Positions 1 to 6,318 of a stretch of 20,041 bases of DNA are shown here, in pieces. The notes beneath the pieces are model-generated. The model worked only from the letters and a program-made list of their open reading frames with translations. It was not told the origin of the DNA and made no database searches. The first letter of the stretch is position 1; each line of letters begins with the position of its first letter. Origin of the DNA: an uncultured Muribaculaceae bacterium (GTDB lineage: Bacteria; Bacteroidota; Bacteroidia; Bacteroidales; Muribaculaceae); NCBI GenBank assembly GCA_910587355.1, contig CAJUKF010000051.1, forward strand, positions 1-20,041, read 5' to 3'. Made by a program: the position numbers and the translations under genes.

Positions 1-9
1 AACACGAAA

Positions 10-48
10 GCAGGAGATAAACACCTGCGATTAGTGTTTACCTCCTAC
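10..48 (-). terminator. Hairpin terminator after the DUF3791/DUF3990 module
   Basis: Positions 10-24 and 34-48 form a 15-pair stem around a 9-base loop. Read as plus-strand RNA two pairs are mismatched (11/47 and 17/41). Read as minus-strand RNA both become G-U wobbles, so the stem is unbroken only in the transcript of the minus-strand genes that end at position 74. After the stem, minus-strand RNA continues with a short, imperfect U-rich stretch. The position 25 bases past the last stop codon and this strand preference support a transcription terminator or 3'-end stabilising hairpin. The weak U tract is the main doubt. Confidence 0.6.
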
Positions 49-73
49 TCGATTTAATAAAGTATTTTGATGT

Positions 74-295
74 CTATGCGATTTTTCCGGTTTCTATTTC
101 AGATTTGAGAAACTGGAAAATATATACAGCTCCCTGATAATAAAGGCCGCACTCCGGGTCATTTAGTTTTGCGAATGTCGCAGAAGAATATAGCTCATCA
201 AGTGCCCGGCGTATATCCCAGCCGTACTCTGTCATAAGCATCTGAGTCAGTTCTGTTGCAAGGCTTTCTATCTGAAACTGGATGTCCTGTGTCAT
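74..295 (-). CDS. Small conserved protein of the DUF3791/DUF3990 module
   Basis: This 73-residue soluble protein has no signal peptide and no membrane segment. It appears helical, with a YGWDIRRALDELY segment (about residues 24-36) and a LYYQGAVYIFQFL segment (about 51-63). It is the last gene of a three-gene minus-strand module, and its ATG overlaps the stop of the broken DUF3990 gene in ATGA fashion, which fixes the start. I recall short proteins of this appearance beside DUF3990 genes in other Bacteroidales, annotated as hypothetical or DUF3791-like. A role as a partner or antidote of the DUF3990 protein is possible from context only. The reading frame is intact although its neighbour is broken. 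Confidence 0.75.
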   Translation of the reverse strand: MTQDIQFQIESLATELTQMLMTEYGWDIRRALDELYSSATFAKLNDPECGLYYQGAVYIFQFLKSEIETGKIA

Positions 296-577
296 AACTC
301 AATATGTTTTAGAAATTCGATAGCCCGTGGAGTCCCAAAGAAATACTGTACCGCACGGTCTCCTTTAAATTTCAGCTCCGCAACCAGTGCGGCGGCAGAG
401 AGATATCCCATAATATATCTTCGAATCTGCACTCCGACCGTATTATCGGCAATAGGGCCAATCCTTGTATAGGGTCGGCATTGAGATAAAATTCCTGACC
501 GAAATCTTTTCCGCGTTTGCTTCGTGAGAGGTCAATCTGTTCGATAGCTATGTTCGAGCCATGATAGAGAATGTCAT
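292..577 (-). pseudogene. Broken DUF3990 (ADP-ribosyltransferase-fold) gene
   Basis: Pieces of one DUF3990 protein lie in different minus-strand frames. The expected ATG (577-575) overlaps the upstream DUF3791 stop, but its own frame stops after nine codons. One base over, the next frame reads DILYHGSNIAIEQIDLSRSK and continues to a GKDFGQEFYLN motif, the usual start of the family. A third frame then gives the family's C-terminal part, from GPIADNTVGVQIRRY to AVQYFFGTPRAIEFLKHIEL and stop, with its stop overlapping the next ATG. About 95 codons remain, against roughly 150-170 in intact members as I recall, so the middle is deleted. Pfam places DUF3990 in the ADP-ribosyl clan (from memory). 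The HG of LYHGS, the FY of EFYLN and the Q before YFFGT would be remnants of the active-site strands. One frameshift plus one internal deletion make a simple sequencing error unlikely. Confidence 0.85.
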
Positions 578-798
578 ATTTTTCCTCCTTCCCGGCTGCA
601 AATAATCTTCAGGTCGGACACTGCGTCTTCGATAGAAAGTGTATGTTCGGCGGCATAGCAGTCAAGAAGAAAATCTATGCCGGAGAAACGGCGCAGATAA
701 GCATATGCTTGTGAATTAGTAAGCTTGTGTCGCTGGGCAAAAGCACCGACACAGGCTACTATATACTCTATCCTGTCATATATTTCTTTTTTGTCCAT
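574..798 (-). CDS. DUF3791 domain-containing protein
   Basis: This 74-residue protein matches the DUF3791 pattern as I know it: an N-terminal helix, then FAQRHKLTNSQAYAYLRRF (about residues 20-38), then a DFLLDCYAAEHTLSIEDAV segment leading into DLKIICSREGG. It has no signal peptide or membrane segment. The family is short, uncharacterised, and often found next to DUF3990 genes in Bacteroidales and Firmicutes. It is the first gene of the minus-strand module and its TGA overlaps the ATG of the broken DUF3990 gene. A good Bacteroidota-type promoter ends 33 bases upstream of its ATG. The gene is full length. Its biochemical role is unknown; a toxin-antitoxin-like role is a guess from gene pairing. 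Confidence 0.85.
   Translation of the reverse strand: MDKKEIYDRIEYIVACVGAFAQRHKLTNSQAYAYLRRFSGIDFLLDCYAAEHTLSIEDAVSDLKIICSREGGKI
584..590 (-). promoter_or_regulatory. Strong Shine-Dalgarno site for the broken DUF3990 gene
   Basis: AAGGAGG lies six bases before the ATG at 577-575, inside the last codons of the DUF3791 gene. Such a site is rare in this window, where most starts have only A-rich leaders. It shows that the degraded gene once had its own strong initiation signal overlapping the upstream stop codon. Confidence 0.7.
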
Positions 799-831
799 TG
801 GTATGCCTGATTGCTTACTTTGAATCCGTTG

Positions 832-860
832 TAAAGGTACAAATAAAATCTGAAATCAAA
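832..860 (-). promoter_or_regulatory. Promoter of the DUF3791/DUF3990 module
   Basis: On the minus strand TTTG (860-857) is followed after 17 bases by TACCTTTA (839-832), a near match to the TAnnTTTG -7 box of Bacteroidota. The DUF3791 start codon is 33 bases downstream. The TTTG element sits inside the left arm of the inverted repeat at 851-887, so a protein bound there would cover the -33 region. Confidence 0.6.
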
Positions 861-887
861 TTTTTTTCAAAAAAATATTTGATTTCA
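851..887. repeat. 11-base inverted repeat over the module promoter
   Basis: TGAAATCAAAT at 851-861 is perfectly inverted as ATTTGATTTCA at 877-887, separated by 15 A/T-rich bases. The left arm contains the -33 TTTG of the minus-strand promoter. The arms are about one helical turn and a half apart, as expected of an operator for a dimeric repressor. No recognisable DNA-binding regulator is encoded nearby. Confidence 0.6.
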
Positions 888-930
888 ACAGATATAGATT
901 CCATATAAGCCTGTCAAATCCATATCTGTT
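887..930. repeat. 9-base inverted repeat
   Basis: AACAGATAT at 887-895 is perfectly inverted as ATATCTGTT at 922-930 around a 26-base centre. It directly abuts the previous inverted repeat, sharing base 887. It lies between the divergent promoters of the DUF3791 module and the DUF4290 operon. The function is unknown, and a chance repeat in AT-rich DNA is not excluded. Confidence 0.4.
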
Positions 931-947
931 TGTTGACAATACAACAA
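930..947. repeat. 6-base inverted repeat
   Basis: TTGTTG (930-935) is inverted as CAACAA (942-947) around a 6-base centre. It is the third of three inverted repeats tiled end to end from 851 to 947, and it ends 19 bases before the -33 element of the plus-strand promoter. On its own it is weak. Confidence 0.35.
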
Positions 948-965
948 TTATGGGGCATCGCTCTA

Positions 966-997
966 TTTGCAGGGTTGGAAAAAATGTAGTAAATTAG
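966..997 (+). promoter_or_regulatory. Promoter of the DUF4290-rimM-dnaB operon
   Basis: TTTG (966-969) precedes TAAATTAG (990-997) by 20 bases, one base off the TAnnTTTG consensus. The element overlaps the upstream TTG that would open the longest reading frame of the next gene, which argues that translation starts at the ATG at 1048. That ATG lies about 50 bases after the -7 box. Confidence 0.5.
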
Positions 998-1047
998 CGT
1001 CCCGAATCGGCGCGTGCCGGCAGGCGGTGCCTCCAAAGTTGAATTCT

Positions 1048-1638
1048 ATGCTCACATATACAAATCATCTCAAACGGCTTGTGCTCCCCGAGTACGGCCG
1101 AAATATACAGAAGATGGTCGACCACTGTCTCACCATTGAAGACCGTCAGGAGCGCACGGCCTGCGCTTACCGCATTGTAGCAGCCATGCAGACACTCTTT
1201 CCGAATCAGGGAAATGCGGACGAATACCGCCGCAAGCTGTGGGACCATTTGGTAATAATGAGTAACTTTGAACTCGATGTCGACTTTCCTTACGAGCATG
1301 TGGAGGCTAAGACTTTTGACGGTGGTCCGGACCCTGTACCGGCCGAGCGTCCCGGCATGATGCCATATCATCACTACGGACACTTCATACCCCGTCTTAT
1401 CGGTGCCGCTGTCGACCTTGAGCCGGGTGAAGAGCGCGATGCCCTCATCTTCATGATTGCCAACCAGATGAAGAAGACACTGCTGGCTTCGAATTCGGAG
1501 GGCGTTGAAGATGCGCGCGTTTTTTCTGATTTACGCAATATGTCGCACGGAGCAATCAACGTCTCTCCGACAGAAATGCGTCTCAATGAATTCATTCAGC
1601 CTGCCACTCCGTCGGGCAAGAAGAAAAAGAAAAAATGA
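1048..1638 (+). CDS. DUF4290 domain-containing protein
   Basis: This 196-residue Bacteroidota-specific protein resembles DUF4290, with the signature LVLPEYGRNIQKMVDH near the N terminus and KLWDHLVIMSNFELDVDFPY around residues 63-82. The molecular function is unknown. A frame open from a TTG at 967 would add 27 residues, but these do not resemble the family and overlap the likely promoter, so the ATG at 1048 is preferred. The C terminus ends in a run of lysines after PSG, a possible nucleic-acid-contacting or disordered tail. Its stop overlaps the rimM ATG (ATGA), which suggests translational coupling. Company with rimM hints at an RNA or ribosome role, by inference only. Confidence 0.88.
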   Translation: MLTYTNHLKRLVLPEYGRNIQKMVDHCLTIEDRQERTACAYRIVAAMQTLFPNQGNADEYRRKLWDHLVIMSNFELDVDFPYEHVEAKTFDGGPDPVPAERPGMMPYHHYGHFIPRLIGAAVDLEPGEERDALIFMIANQMKKTLLASNSEGVEDARVFSDLRNMSHGAINVSPTEMRLNEFIQPATPSGKKKKKK

Positions 1639-2165
1639 TACCGCTGAGCGACCTTGTTGAAGTAGGCTCGTTCACAAAGCCCCACGGGCTGCGCGGCGAG
1701 ATGTCGGCGATTTTCGACAGTGAAGAGGCTATTGGTGCTGTCGAAGACGCACGTCATCTTTTTGTGGAGCTCGACGGCCTTATGGTACCCTTCTCCATAC
1801 TTTCATACCGGCCGAAAGGGACTGAGACACTTCTGCTCACGCTGAAAGGCATTGACACGCAGGATTTCGCCTCCAAGCTCACCAACAAGCCCGTTTACCT
1901 CGAAGCGTCGCTGCTGCCCGAAACAGCAGGCGAGGACGGTTCATTCTATCTTGAGGACCTTGTCGGGTTCACGATTTTCACCGAAGATGGTCCTGTGGGC
2001 GAAATCACCGGATACGATGACTCGACCGACAATCTTCTGTTTGAAGTGAGGGCTAAAAATGGCTCTGAGGTGCTCGTGCCGGCAGTGGGCGATATGATAA
2101 CTGAAATCGACGAGGATGCCCGGACTGTGACGATGGATTTGCCGGGCGGTCTCTTTTCTTTATGA
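1635..2165 (+). CDS. rimM: Ribosome maturation factor RimM
   Basis: RimM assists assembly of the 30S subunit head and 16S rRNA processing, binding ribosomal protein S19. The 176-residue length is normal. The N-terminal beta-barrel domain begins with VGSFTKPHGLRGEM (about residues 10-23), the family signature. The C-terminal PRC-barrel runs from about residue 102 (GSFYLEDLVGFTIF) through LFEVRAKNGSEVLVPAVGDMI. The start overlaps the stop of the DUF4290 gene by four bases. No oddities were seen. In many bacteria rimM sits with trmD and rplS; here it sits with a DUF4290 gene and dnaB instead. Confidence 0.95.
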   Translation: MIPLSDLVEVGSFTKPHGLRGEMSAIFDSEEAIGAVEDARHLFVELDGLMVPFSILSYRPKGTETLLLTLKGIDTQDFASKLTNKPVYLEASLLPETAGEDGSFYLEDLVGFTIFTEDGPVGEITGYDDSTDNLLFEVRAKNGSEVLVPAVGDMITEIDEDARTVTMDLPGGLFSL

Positions 2166-2187
2166 CACATACACAAAACGACTACCG

Positions 2188-2478
2188 ATGAAAGAATACG
2201 ACGAAGAAGAAGCAATAACCCTAATGGGCGAGGCTCTCGCTCCCGAACATCGTGATGCCGATGCGATAGCCGAGGTGCTCGACCTCATTTATGATTACTA
2301 CGATGAGAACGGCGACCTTGAGATAGATGCGGATGAAGACGATGAAGAGGATGTAGAAGACATGACCTCATTCATCATGAAGTATCTGAAGAAGAATCCT
2401 CCGAAGGTTAGTTTTTCTGCCGATGATATCGCTGCGATGATTCGTGCCGAAATCAATTATGAACAAAGCCTGCTCTGA
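2188..2478 (+). CDS. Acidic conserved hypothetical protein
   Basis: This 96-residue cytosolic protein has no signal peptide or membrane segment. Residues 39-58 are almost all Asp and Glu, flanked by predicted helices (DAIAEVLDLIYDYYDENGDL before, SFIMKYLKKN after). DENGDLEID loosely resembles an EF-hand loop but lacks a full helix-loop-helix pattern, so calcium binding is not claimed. It starts 22 bases after rimM and ends 9 bases before the OmpA-family gene, so it is co-transcribed with both. I do not recognise a named family. The acidic core suggests a nucleic-acid mimic or a partner of a basic protein, which is speculation. Confidence 0.75.
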   Translation: MKEYDEEEAITLMGEALAPEHRDADAIAEVLDLIYDYYDENGDLEIDADEDDEEDVEDMTSFIMKYLKKNPPKVSFSADDIAAMIRAEINYEQSLL

Positions 2479-2487
2479 TTTATAAAA

Positions 2488-3114
2488 ATGTCGCTCCTCA
2501 AATCATTAAGAATATCACTTACACTCTTCGTGGCGGTGCTTTTAGGGTTGCCGGCTACAGCGGCAGGTAAGAAAGACACTGAGGCTTTCGACCCATATTC
2601 CGCAGGTATCGAAGAGAATATCAAGACCCCTCCCGTTCCTGCAAAACTCAAGGAGCGTGTAGCCGCAGCCATGACAAAGCTACAGCATACGCTGACAAAC
2701 GGAGGGTATAAGACAGACAAAGTGCGTGATGGGGAAGTGGTGGTGGTTACTGTCGAAGCATCGAAGCTTTTCAGGGCCAACAGCACTGTGCTCCGCGAAG
2801 GTGCGGCAGCTGTACTACAGCCGCTGGTGCCTTATCTCAAGCGTACGGACAATTATAAGATTGTGCTCGCCGTACACAGCGACGATACCGGCGATGCCGA
2901 GTACTCCGACCGGCTTACGGCTGACCGTGCCTCCGCAATCGACAGCTTTGTCGCTTCCAAGACCGGAGGAGGAGAGAGTAATATCATTCCTTACGGACTC
3001 GGCTCGGACGAACCTGTGGCCTCGAATGCAGGGATTCGGAACCGCGCCGCCAACCGCCGTGTGGAGTTCTATTTCATTCCCACGGAGGAATTCATCTCTA
3101 AAGTGAAGAAATAA
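2488..3114 (+). CDS. OmpA-family periplasmic/outer-membrane protein
   Basis: This 208-residue exported protein has a signal peptide at about residues 1-26 (LTLFVAVLLGLPATAAG) with no lipobox cysteine. The C-terminal OmpA peptidoglycan-binding domain spans about residues 90-200. The recognisable parts are a VEASKLFRANSTVL strand, a degenerate HSDDTGDAEYSDRLTADRAS helix (normally GHTDxxG..YN..LS..RA) and GIRNRAANRRVEFYF (normally GRxxNRRVE). The segment between, about 28-85, is short and unassigned, and there is no N-terminal beta-barrel. It probably tethers envelope to peptidoglycan non-covalently. It lies between the acidic gene and dnaB with one-base to nine-base gaps, so it belongs to the same operon. 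Confidence 0.85.
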   Translation: MSLLKSLRISLTLFVAVLLGLPATAAGKKDTEAFDPYSAGIEENIKTPPVPAKLKERVAAAMTKLQHTLTNGGYKTDKVRDGEVVVVTVEASKLFRANSTVLREGAAAVLQPLVPYLKRTDNYKIVLAVHSDDTGDAEYSDRLTADRASAIDSFVASKTGGGESNIIPYGLGSDEPVASNAGIRNRAANRRVEFYFIPTEEFISKVKK

Positions 3115-3115
3115 T

Positions 3116-4699
3116 ATGCCAACCGATACCTCTGCCCAGCCCCGCCGATTTGTAAAGAAAGGGCCCGCACTTCCTGCCGAAGTCGCAGGCCGTCTTGTGC
3201 CTCGTGCTACAGACATTGAGGCTGCCGTGCTCGGCGCCCTCATGCTTGACCAGGATGCATTCAACGAAGTGAGCGATTTGCTGCGTCCGGAGAGTTTCTA
3301 CGAGCCCCGTCACCAGAAGATTTACGAGGCCATACAGCAGCTCGGTCTCGCCCAGGAACCTGTGGATATGATGACGGTAACCAACCGCCTGCGCCAGAAC
3401 AATGAACTCGAAGATATCGGAGGTGCCGGCTACATAGCCTCTCTAACGATGAATGTGGCCTCGGCGGCACACGTCGAGTTTCATGCTCATATTGTAGCGC
3501 AGAAGTATCTTGCCCGCGAGCTTATCACATTTGCCTCGAAACTTGAGAATAATGCTTTTGACGAGAGTAATGATGTGGACGATGTCCTTCAGGAGGCCGA
3601 GCGGGCGCTTTTCAACATATCTCAGAAGAATCTTAAGAAAGATGTCGTTCAGATAGACCCTGTCATTGAACGTGCGGTGGAGCAGATGCAGATTGCGGGG
3701 CGTCAGCAGTCGGGTCTCAGCGGCGTAGGCACGGGTTTCTACGACCTCGACAAACTCACTTCGGGGTGGCAGCGCTCCGACCTCATTATCATTGCGGCGC
3801 GTCCTGCAATGGGCAAGACCGCATTCGTGCTGTCGATGGCGCTAAATGTGGCCATGCACGGCGACCCTGTGGCCGTGTTCTCGCTCGAAATGAGCAATCT
3901 GCAGCTTGTCAACCGTCTGATTTCAAATGCCTGCGAGCTTCCGGGCGAGAAAATCAAGAGCGGCGACCTCAGTACTTCGGACTGGGGACAGCTTACTGCC
4001 CGTCTCAGCCGTCTTCAGGGCTTACCGCTCTATGTCGATGATACATCGAGTCTTTCTATAGGTGAATTCAGCACCAAGGCTCGGCGCCTTGTGCGCGAGC
4101 ACGGAATCAAACTGATTATTATCGACTATCTGCAGCTGATGACAGCCGGCGTGAAGCTCGGCTCACGAGAGCAGGAAGTATCGACCATCTCGCAGACTCT
4201 CAAGAAAATGGCCAAGGAGCTCGATATTCCGGTAATCGCTCTTTCGCAGCTTAACCGTAAACTCGAAGACCGAGGCAACAAAGACAAGCGCCCGCAGCTC
4301 TCCGACCTTCGTGAATCGGGTGCAATCGAGCAGGATGCCGACATCGTATGTTTTATTCATCGCCCGGAGTATTATAACCGAAGCGGTGTCGATGCCGAAG
4401 GCAAGGATATCCGCGGGCTCGCGGAGTTTATTGTTGCAAAGCACCGTAACGGCCGTGTGGATACAGTCAATATGCGTTTCCGCAAGGAATATGTACGCTT
4501 TGAGAACTGGGACCAGGGCGATACAGGCGCTTCGGGCGACTTTGCTTACCGCGAGGCAAGTGATAATGCCGATACTGCCGTGCCTGTTTCCGACCCCGCG
4601 AAAGCAGCCGCCGACGCAGCTGCCTTTGGTCTTAATGCCGCCGGTGCGCCCGGTGCACAGAATTTTGGCTCTGCCGATGTCTCGGACGAACCATTCTGA
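3116..4699 (+). CDS. dnaB: Replicative DNA helicase DnaB
   Basis: DnaB is the hexameric 5'-3' helicase that unwinds DNA at the replication fork. The N-terminal domain is about residues 30-130 (EAAVLGALMLDQDAF), followed by a linker and then the RecA-like ATPase. Walker A is ARPAMGKTA at 228-236, and IKLIIIDYLQLM at 331-342 carries Walker B. The arginine-finger region contains RPQLSDLRESGAIEQDAD. The protein has 527 residues; the extra length over the usual 450-500 is an N-terminal tail and an Ala-rich low-complexity C-terminal tail (about 485-527, ending SDEPF). No intein interrupts it, although dnaB is a common intein host. It starts two bases after the upstream stop and ends facing the convergent CPBP gene, with no clear terminator between. 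Confidence 0.97.
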   Translation: MPTDTSAQPRRFVKKGPALPAEVAGRLVPRATDIEAAVLGALMLDQDAFNEVSDLLRPESFYEPRHQKIYEAIQQLGLAQEPVDMMTVTNRLRQNNELEDIGGAGYIASLTMNVASAAHVEFHAHIVAQKYLARELITFASKLENNAFDESNDVDDVLQEAERALFNISQKNLKKDVVQIDPVIERAVEQMQIAGRQQSGLSGVGTGFYDLDKLTSGWQRSDLIIIAARPAMGKTAFVLSMALNVAMHGDPVAVFSLEMSNLQLVNRLISNACELPGEKIKSGDLSTSDWGQLTARLSRLQGLPLYVDDTSSLSIGEFSTKARRLVREHGIKLIIIDYLQLMTAGVKLGSREQEVSTISQTLKKMAKELDIPVIALSQLNRKLEDRGNKDKRPQLSDLRESGAIEQDADIVCFIHRPEYYNRSGVDAEGKDIRGLAEFIVAKHRNGRVDTVNMRFRKEYVRFENWDQGDTGASGDFAYREASDNADTAVPVSDPAKAAADAAAFGLNAAGAPGAQNFGSADVSDEPF

Positions 4700-4720
4700 T
4701 TTTCAATTTTCAGGCGGTCG

Positions 4721-5611
4721 TCAGCCGTTTGCCGCAGTTTTTCCGGATTTGGATACCCGGTATATCGCATATATACAGATTGCCGTGCCGACGAGACTGA
4801 GTGCGGCGTAATGCACAGGCCACAAAGAGGGTTCGTTGTCGATTGCATCCGGGCCGTAAAGGCGTGCCTGTTGCCAGGCCGTGACGACGAACATCACATT
4901 GTTGAGAATGTGTGCTGTGACGGGGACCCATACGCTCCCTGTCCATAAAAGCAGATAGCCGAAATATGCGCCTAACAGCATACGCGGCACGAAGCCGAAG
5001 AACTGGAAGTGAAGTGCAGAGAAGCAGAAAGCGACAATCCATATTGCTGCGTGTACGTTCACACCTCCTGTAGTGAGCAGACGCTGAAAGCATCCGCGGA
5101 AGAGCAACTCTTCCGACAGCCCGGCCATGACGCCTATAATCAATACATTTACAATCAGAGACAGAACGGAGGTGTTTGCAAGCAATTCTTTCATTGTTCC
5201 GAAAGCCGCGTCCTCCATTTTGCGTGCGGCCTGTTCGAAAGCTGCCATTGACTGCGGTAACTCGATATTGTAGTTCCAGTATATGATATTCTCCTGCAGA
5301 GGTATGGATATAAACAGGATTGCGGTGACAAGCAGAATGACAGTGAGTGCGGGCGGTCGCATCATGCACAGCAACCGGGCGGGTCTGCGGGTTACAAGGA
5401 GCGCAGTGACTACCGCCGGAATGATAAAAGTAAGCAAATCCTGAAGCACGGCACTTATGCGCAGAGCTTTGGCCGGGTCATCGGAAAAGAGGCGCCCGAG
5501 TACGTATGCTCCGACCATGGTAAGGATATAGCATATTAAAAATACGCAGAACAGCAGTATGAGTCTTTGGGGAAGTGATAATACGAGGTCTGATTTCTTC
5601 ATGGAATTCAT
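4721..5611 (-). CDS. CPBP family intramembrane metalloprotease
   Basis: This is a multi-pass membrane protein of 296 residues with about eight hydrophobic segments and the three CPBP (CAAX protease and bacteriocin-processing, PF02517) motifs: EELLFR (167-172), H201 in FSALHF, and H234 with N238 in HILNN. These residues form the glutamate and histidine site of Rce1-like glutamic or metallo-proteases. The substrate is unknown; bacterial members act in bacteriocin maturation or immunity, or have no known role. The frame is open far upstream, but ATG 5611-5609 overlaps the trmN stop as ATGA and gives a normal length. A second ATG lies three codons later. It is the last gene of the panC-to-CPBP operon. 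Confidence 0.88.
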   Translation of the reverse strand: MNSMKKSDLVLSLPQRLILLFCVFLICYILTMVGAYVLGRLFSDDPAKALRISAVLQDLLTFIIPAVVTALLVTRRPARLLCMMRPPALTVILLVTAILFISIPLQENIIYWNYNIELPQSMAAFEQAARKMEDAAFGTMKELLANTSVLSLIVNVLIIGVMAGLSEELLFRGCFQRLLTTGGVNVHAAIWIVAFCFSALHFQFFGFVPRMLLGAYFGYLLLWTGSVWVPVTAHILNNVMFVVTAWQQARLYGPDAIDNEPSLWPVHYAALSLVGTAICIYAIYRVSKSGKTAANG

Positions 5612-6312
5612 ATTTTGACATAGAAGGCATCGACCATGCGGCGGTAGCCTTCGGTGAGTTCTCCGGCTGAGTTGCGGAGCTTCAGTATTTCTTCGGTCAC
5701 GGGGCCGTCGGTGCGGCTGAAATCCCACAGCAGCCGTGTGGCGGCCCGCGCAGTGGTGGTACATACCCTTAACAGGCGACGCAGTTTCAATCCGGCCATT
5801 TCGGCATGAAAAATGATGTCATGCTCGAATTCTGCGGGAGATACGAGGCCGATATGTCCTTCTGGTTTGATAAGGCCGGATTTATTAAAGATTGCTTCGT
5901 AGCTCAGCGATGCCTGGTGGCGGGCTGTGGAACGGGCCGTGTCGGCCGAGCGCTCGCCTGTGACAAAGTAGGGCGGATTACTGATTATGATGTCGTTGTG
6001 TAATGGCAGGGTGATGGTGTTGAAATCGCCCTCTGTCACGGTTAAACGGGCGGCGAATGGCGAGGCCGCGAAGTTGGCACGGGCTGCCGCTGCAGCTTTC
6101 GGGTCGATTTCTATGCCGGTGACACGGGCTTCGGTGCAGACTTGTGCGGCCATGAGGGCGAGCAGGCCTGAGCCAGCGCCGATGTCGAGTACGGACGCGG
6201 CCTGAGAATGTGATGGCAGAAACCAGGCTCCGAGCAGCACGCTGTCGGAGCATATTTTCATGCCGCAGCCGCTGTCGTCGACGCTGAATTGTTTGAACCG
6301 GAACACACCCAT
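5608..6312 (-). CDS. trmN: tRNA1(Val) (adenine(37)-N6)-methyltransferase
   Basis: This is a 234-residue SAM-dependent N6-adenine methyltransferase of the YfiC/TrmN6 type, which modifies A37 of tRNA-Val. It has the family opening FRFKQFSV, SAM motif I DIGAGSG (43-49), an acidic GIEIDP motif and catalytic NPPY at 112-115, followed by a TARHQASLSYE segment typical of the family. The start lies six bases after the CapA-like stop and its own stop overlaps the CPBP ATG. It is one of three RNA-modification or maturation genes in the window, with rimM and mtaB, but in a different operon. Generic small-molecule methyltransferase is the alternative, less likely given the FRFKQF start. Confidence 0.88.
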   Translation of the reverse strand: MGVFRFKQFSVDDSGCGMKICSDSVLLGAWFLPSHSQAASVLDIGAGSGLLALMAAQVCTEARVTGIEIDPKAAAAARANFAASPFAARLTVTEGDFNTITLPLHNDIIISNPPYFVTGERSADTARSTARHQASLSYEAIFNKSGLIKPEGHIGLVSPAEFEHDIIFHAEMAGLKLRRLLRVCTTTARAATRLLWDFSRTDGPVTEEILKLRNSAGELTEGYRRMVDAFYVKI

Positions 6313-6318
6313 GACGCT

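Noticed and set aside
967..1047. 27-residue N-terminal extension of the DUF4290 protein from a TTG
   Set aside because: It overlaps the predicted promoter and does not resemble the family, which begins at the ATG at 1048.
2300..2350. EF-hand in the acidic small protein
   Set aside because: The Asp-rich stretch lacks the 12-residue loop spacing and flanking helices of a true EF-hand.
3791..4700. Intein in dnaB
   Set aside because: The Walker A and downstream helicase motifs are continuous, with no splicing-domain sequence.
4700..4720. Terminator between convergent dnaB and CPBP genes
   Set aside because: Only 21 bases; no stem with a U tract on either strand could be drawn.
4710..5369. 219-codon minus-strand frame over the CPBP gene
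   Set aside because: Same strand but shifted frame; Arg- and His-rich without membrane segments, whereas the other frame has the CPBP motifs.
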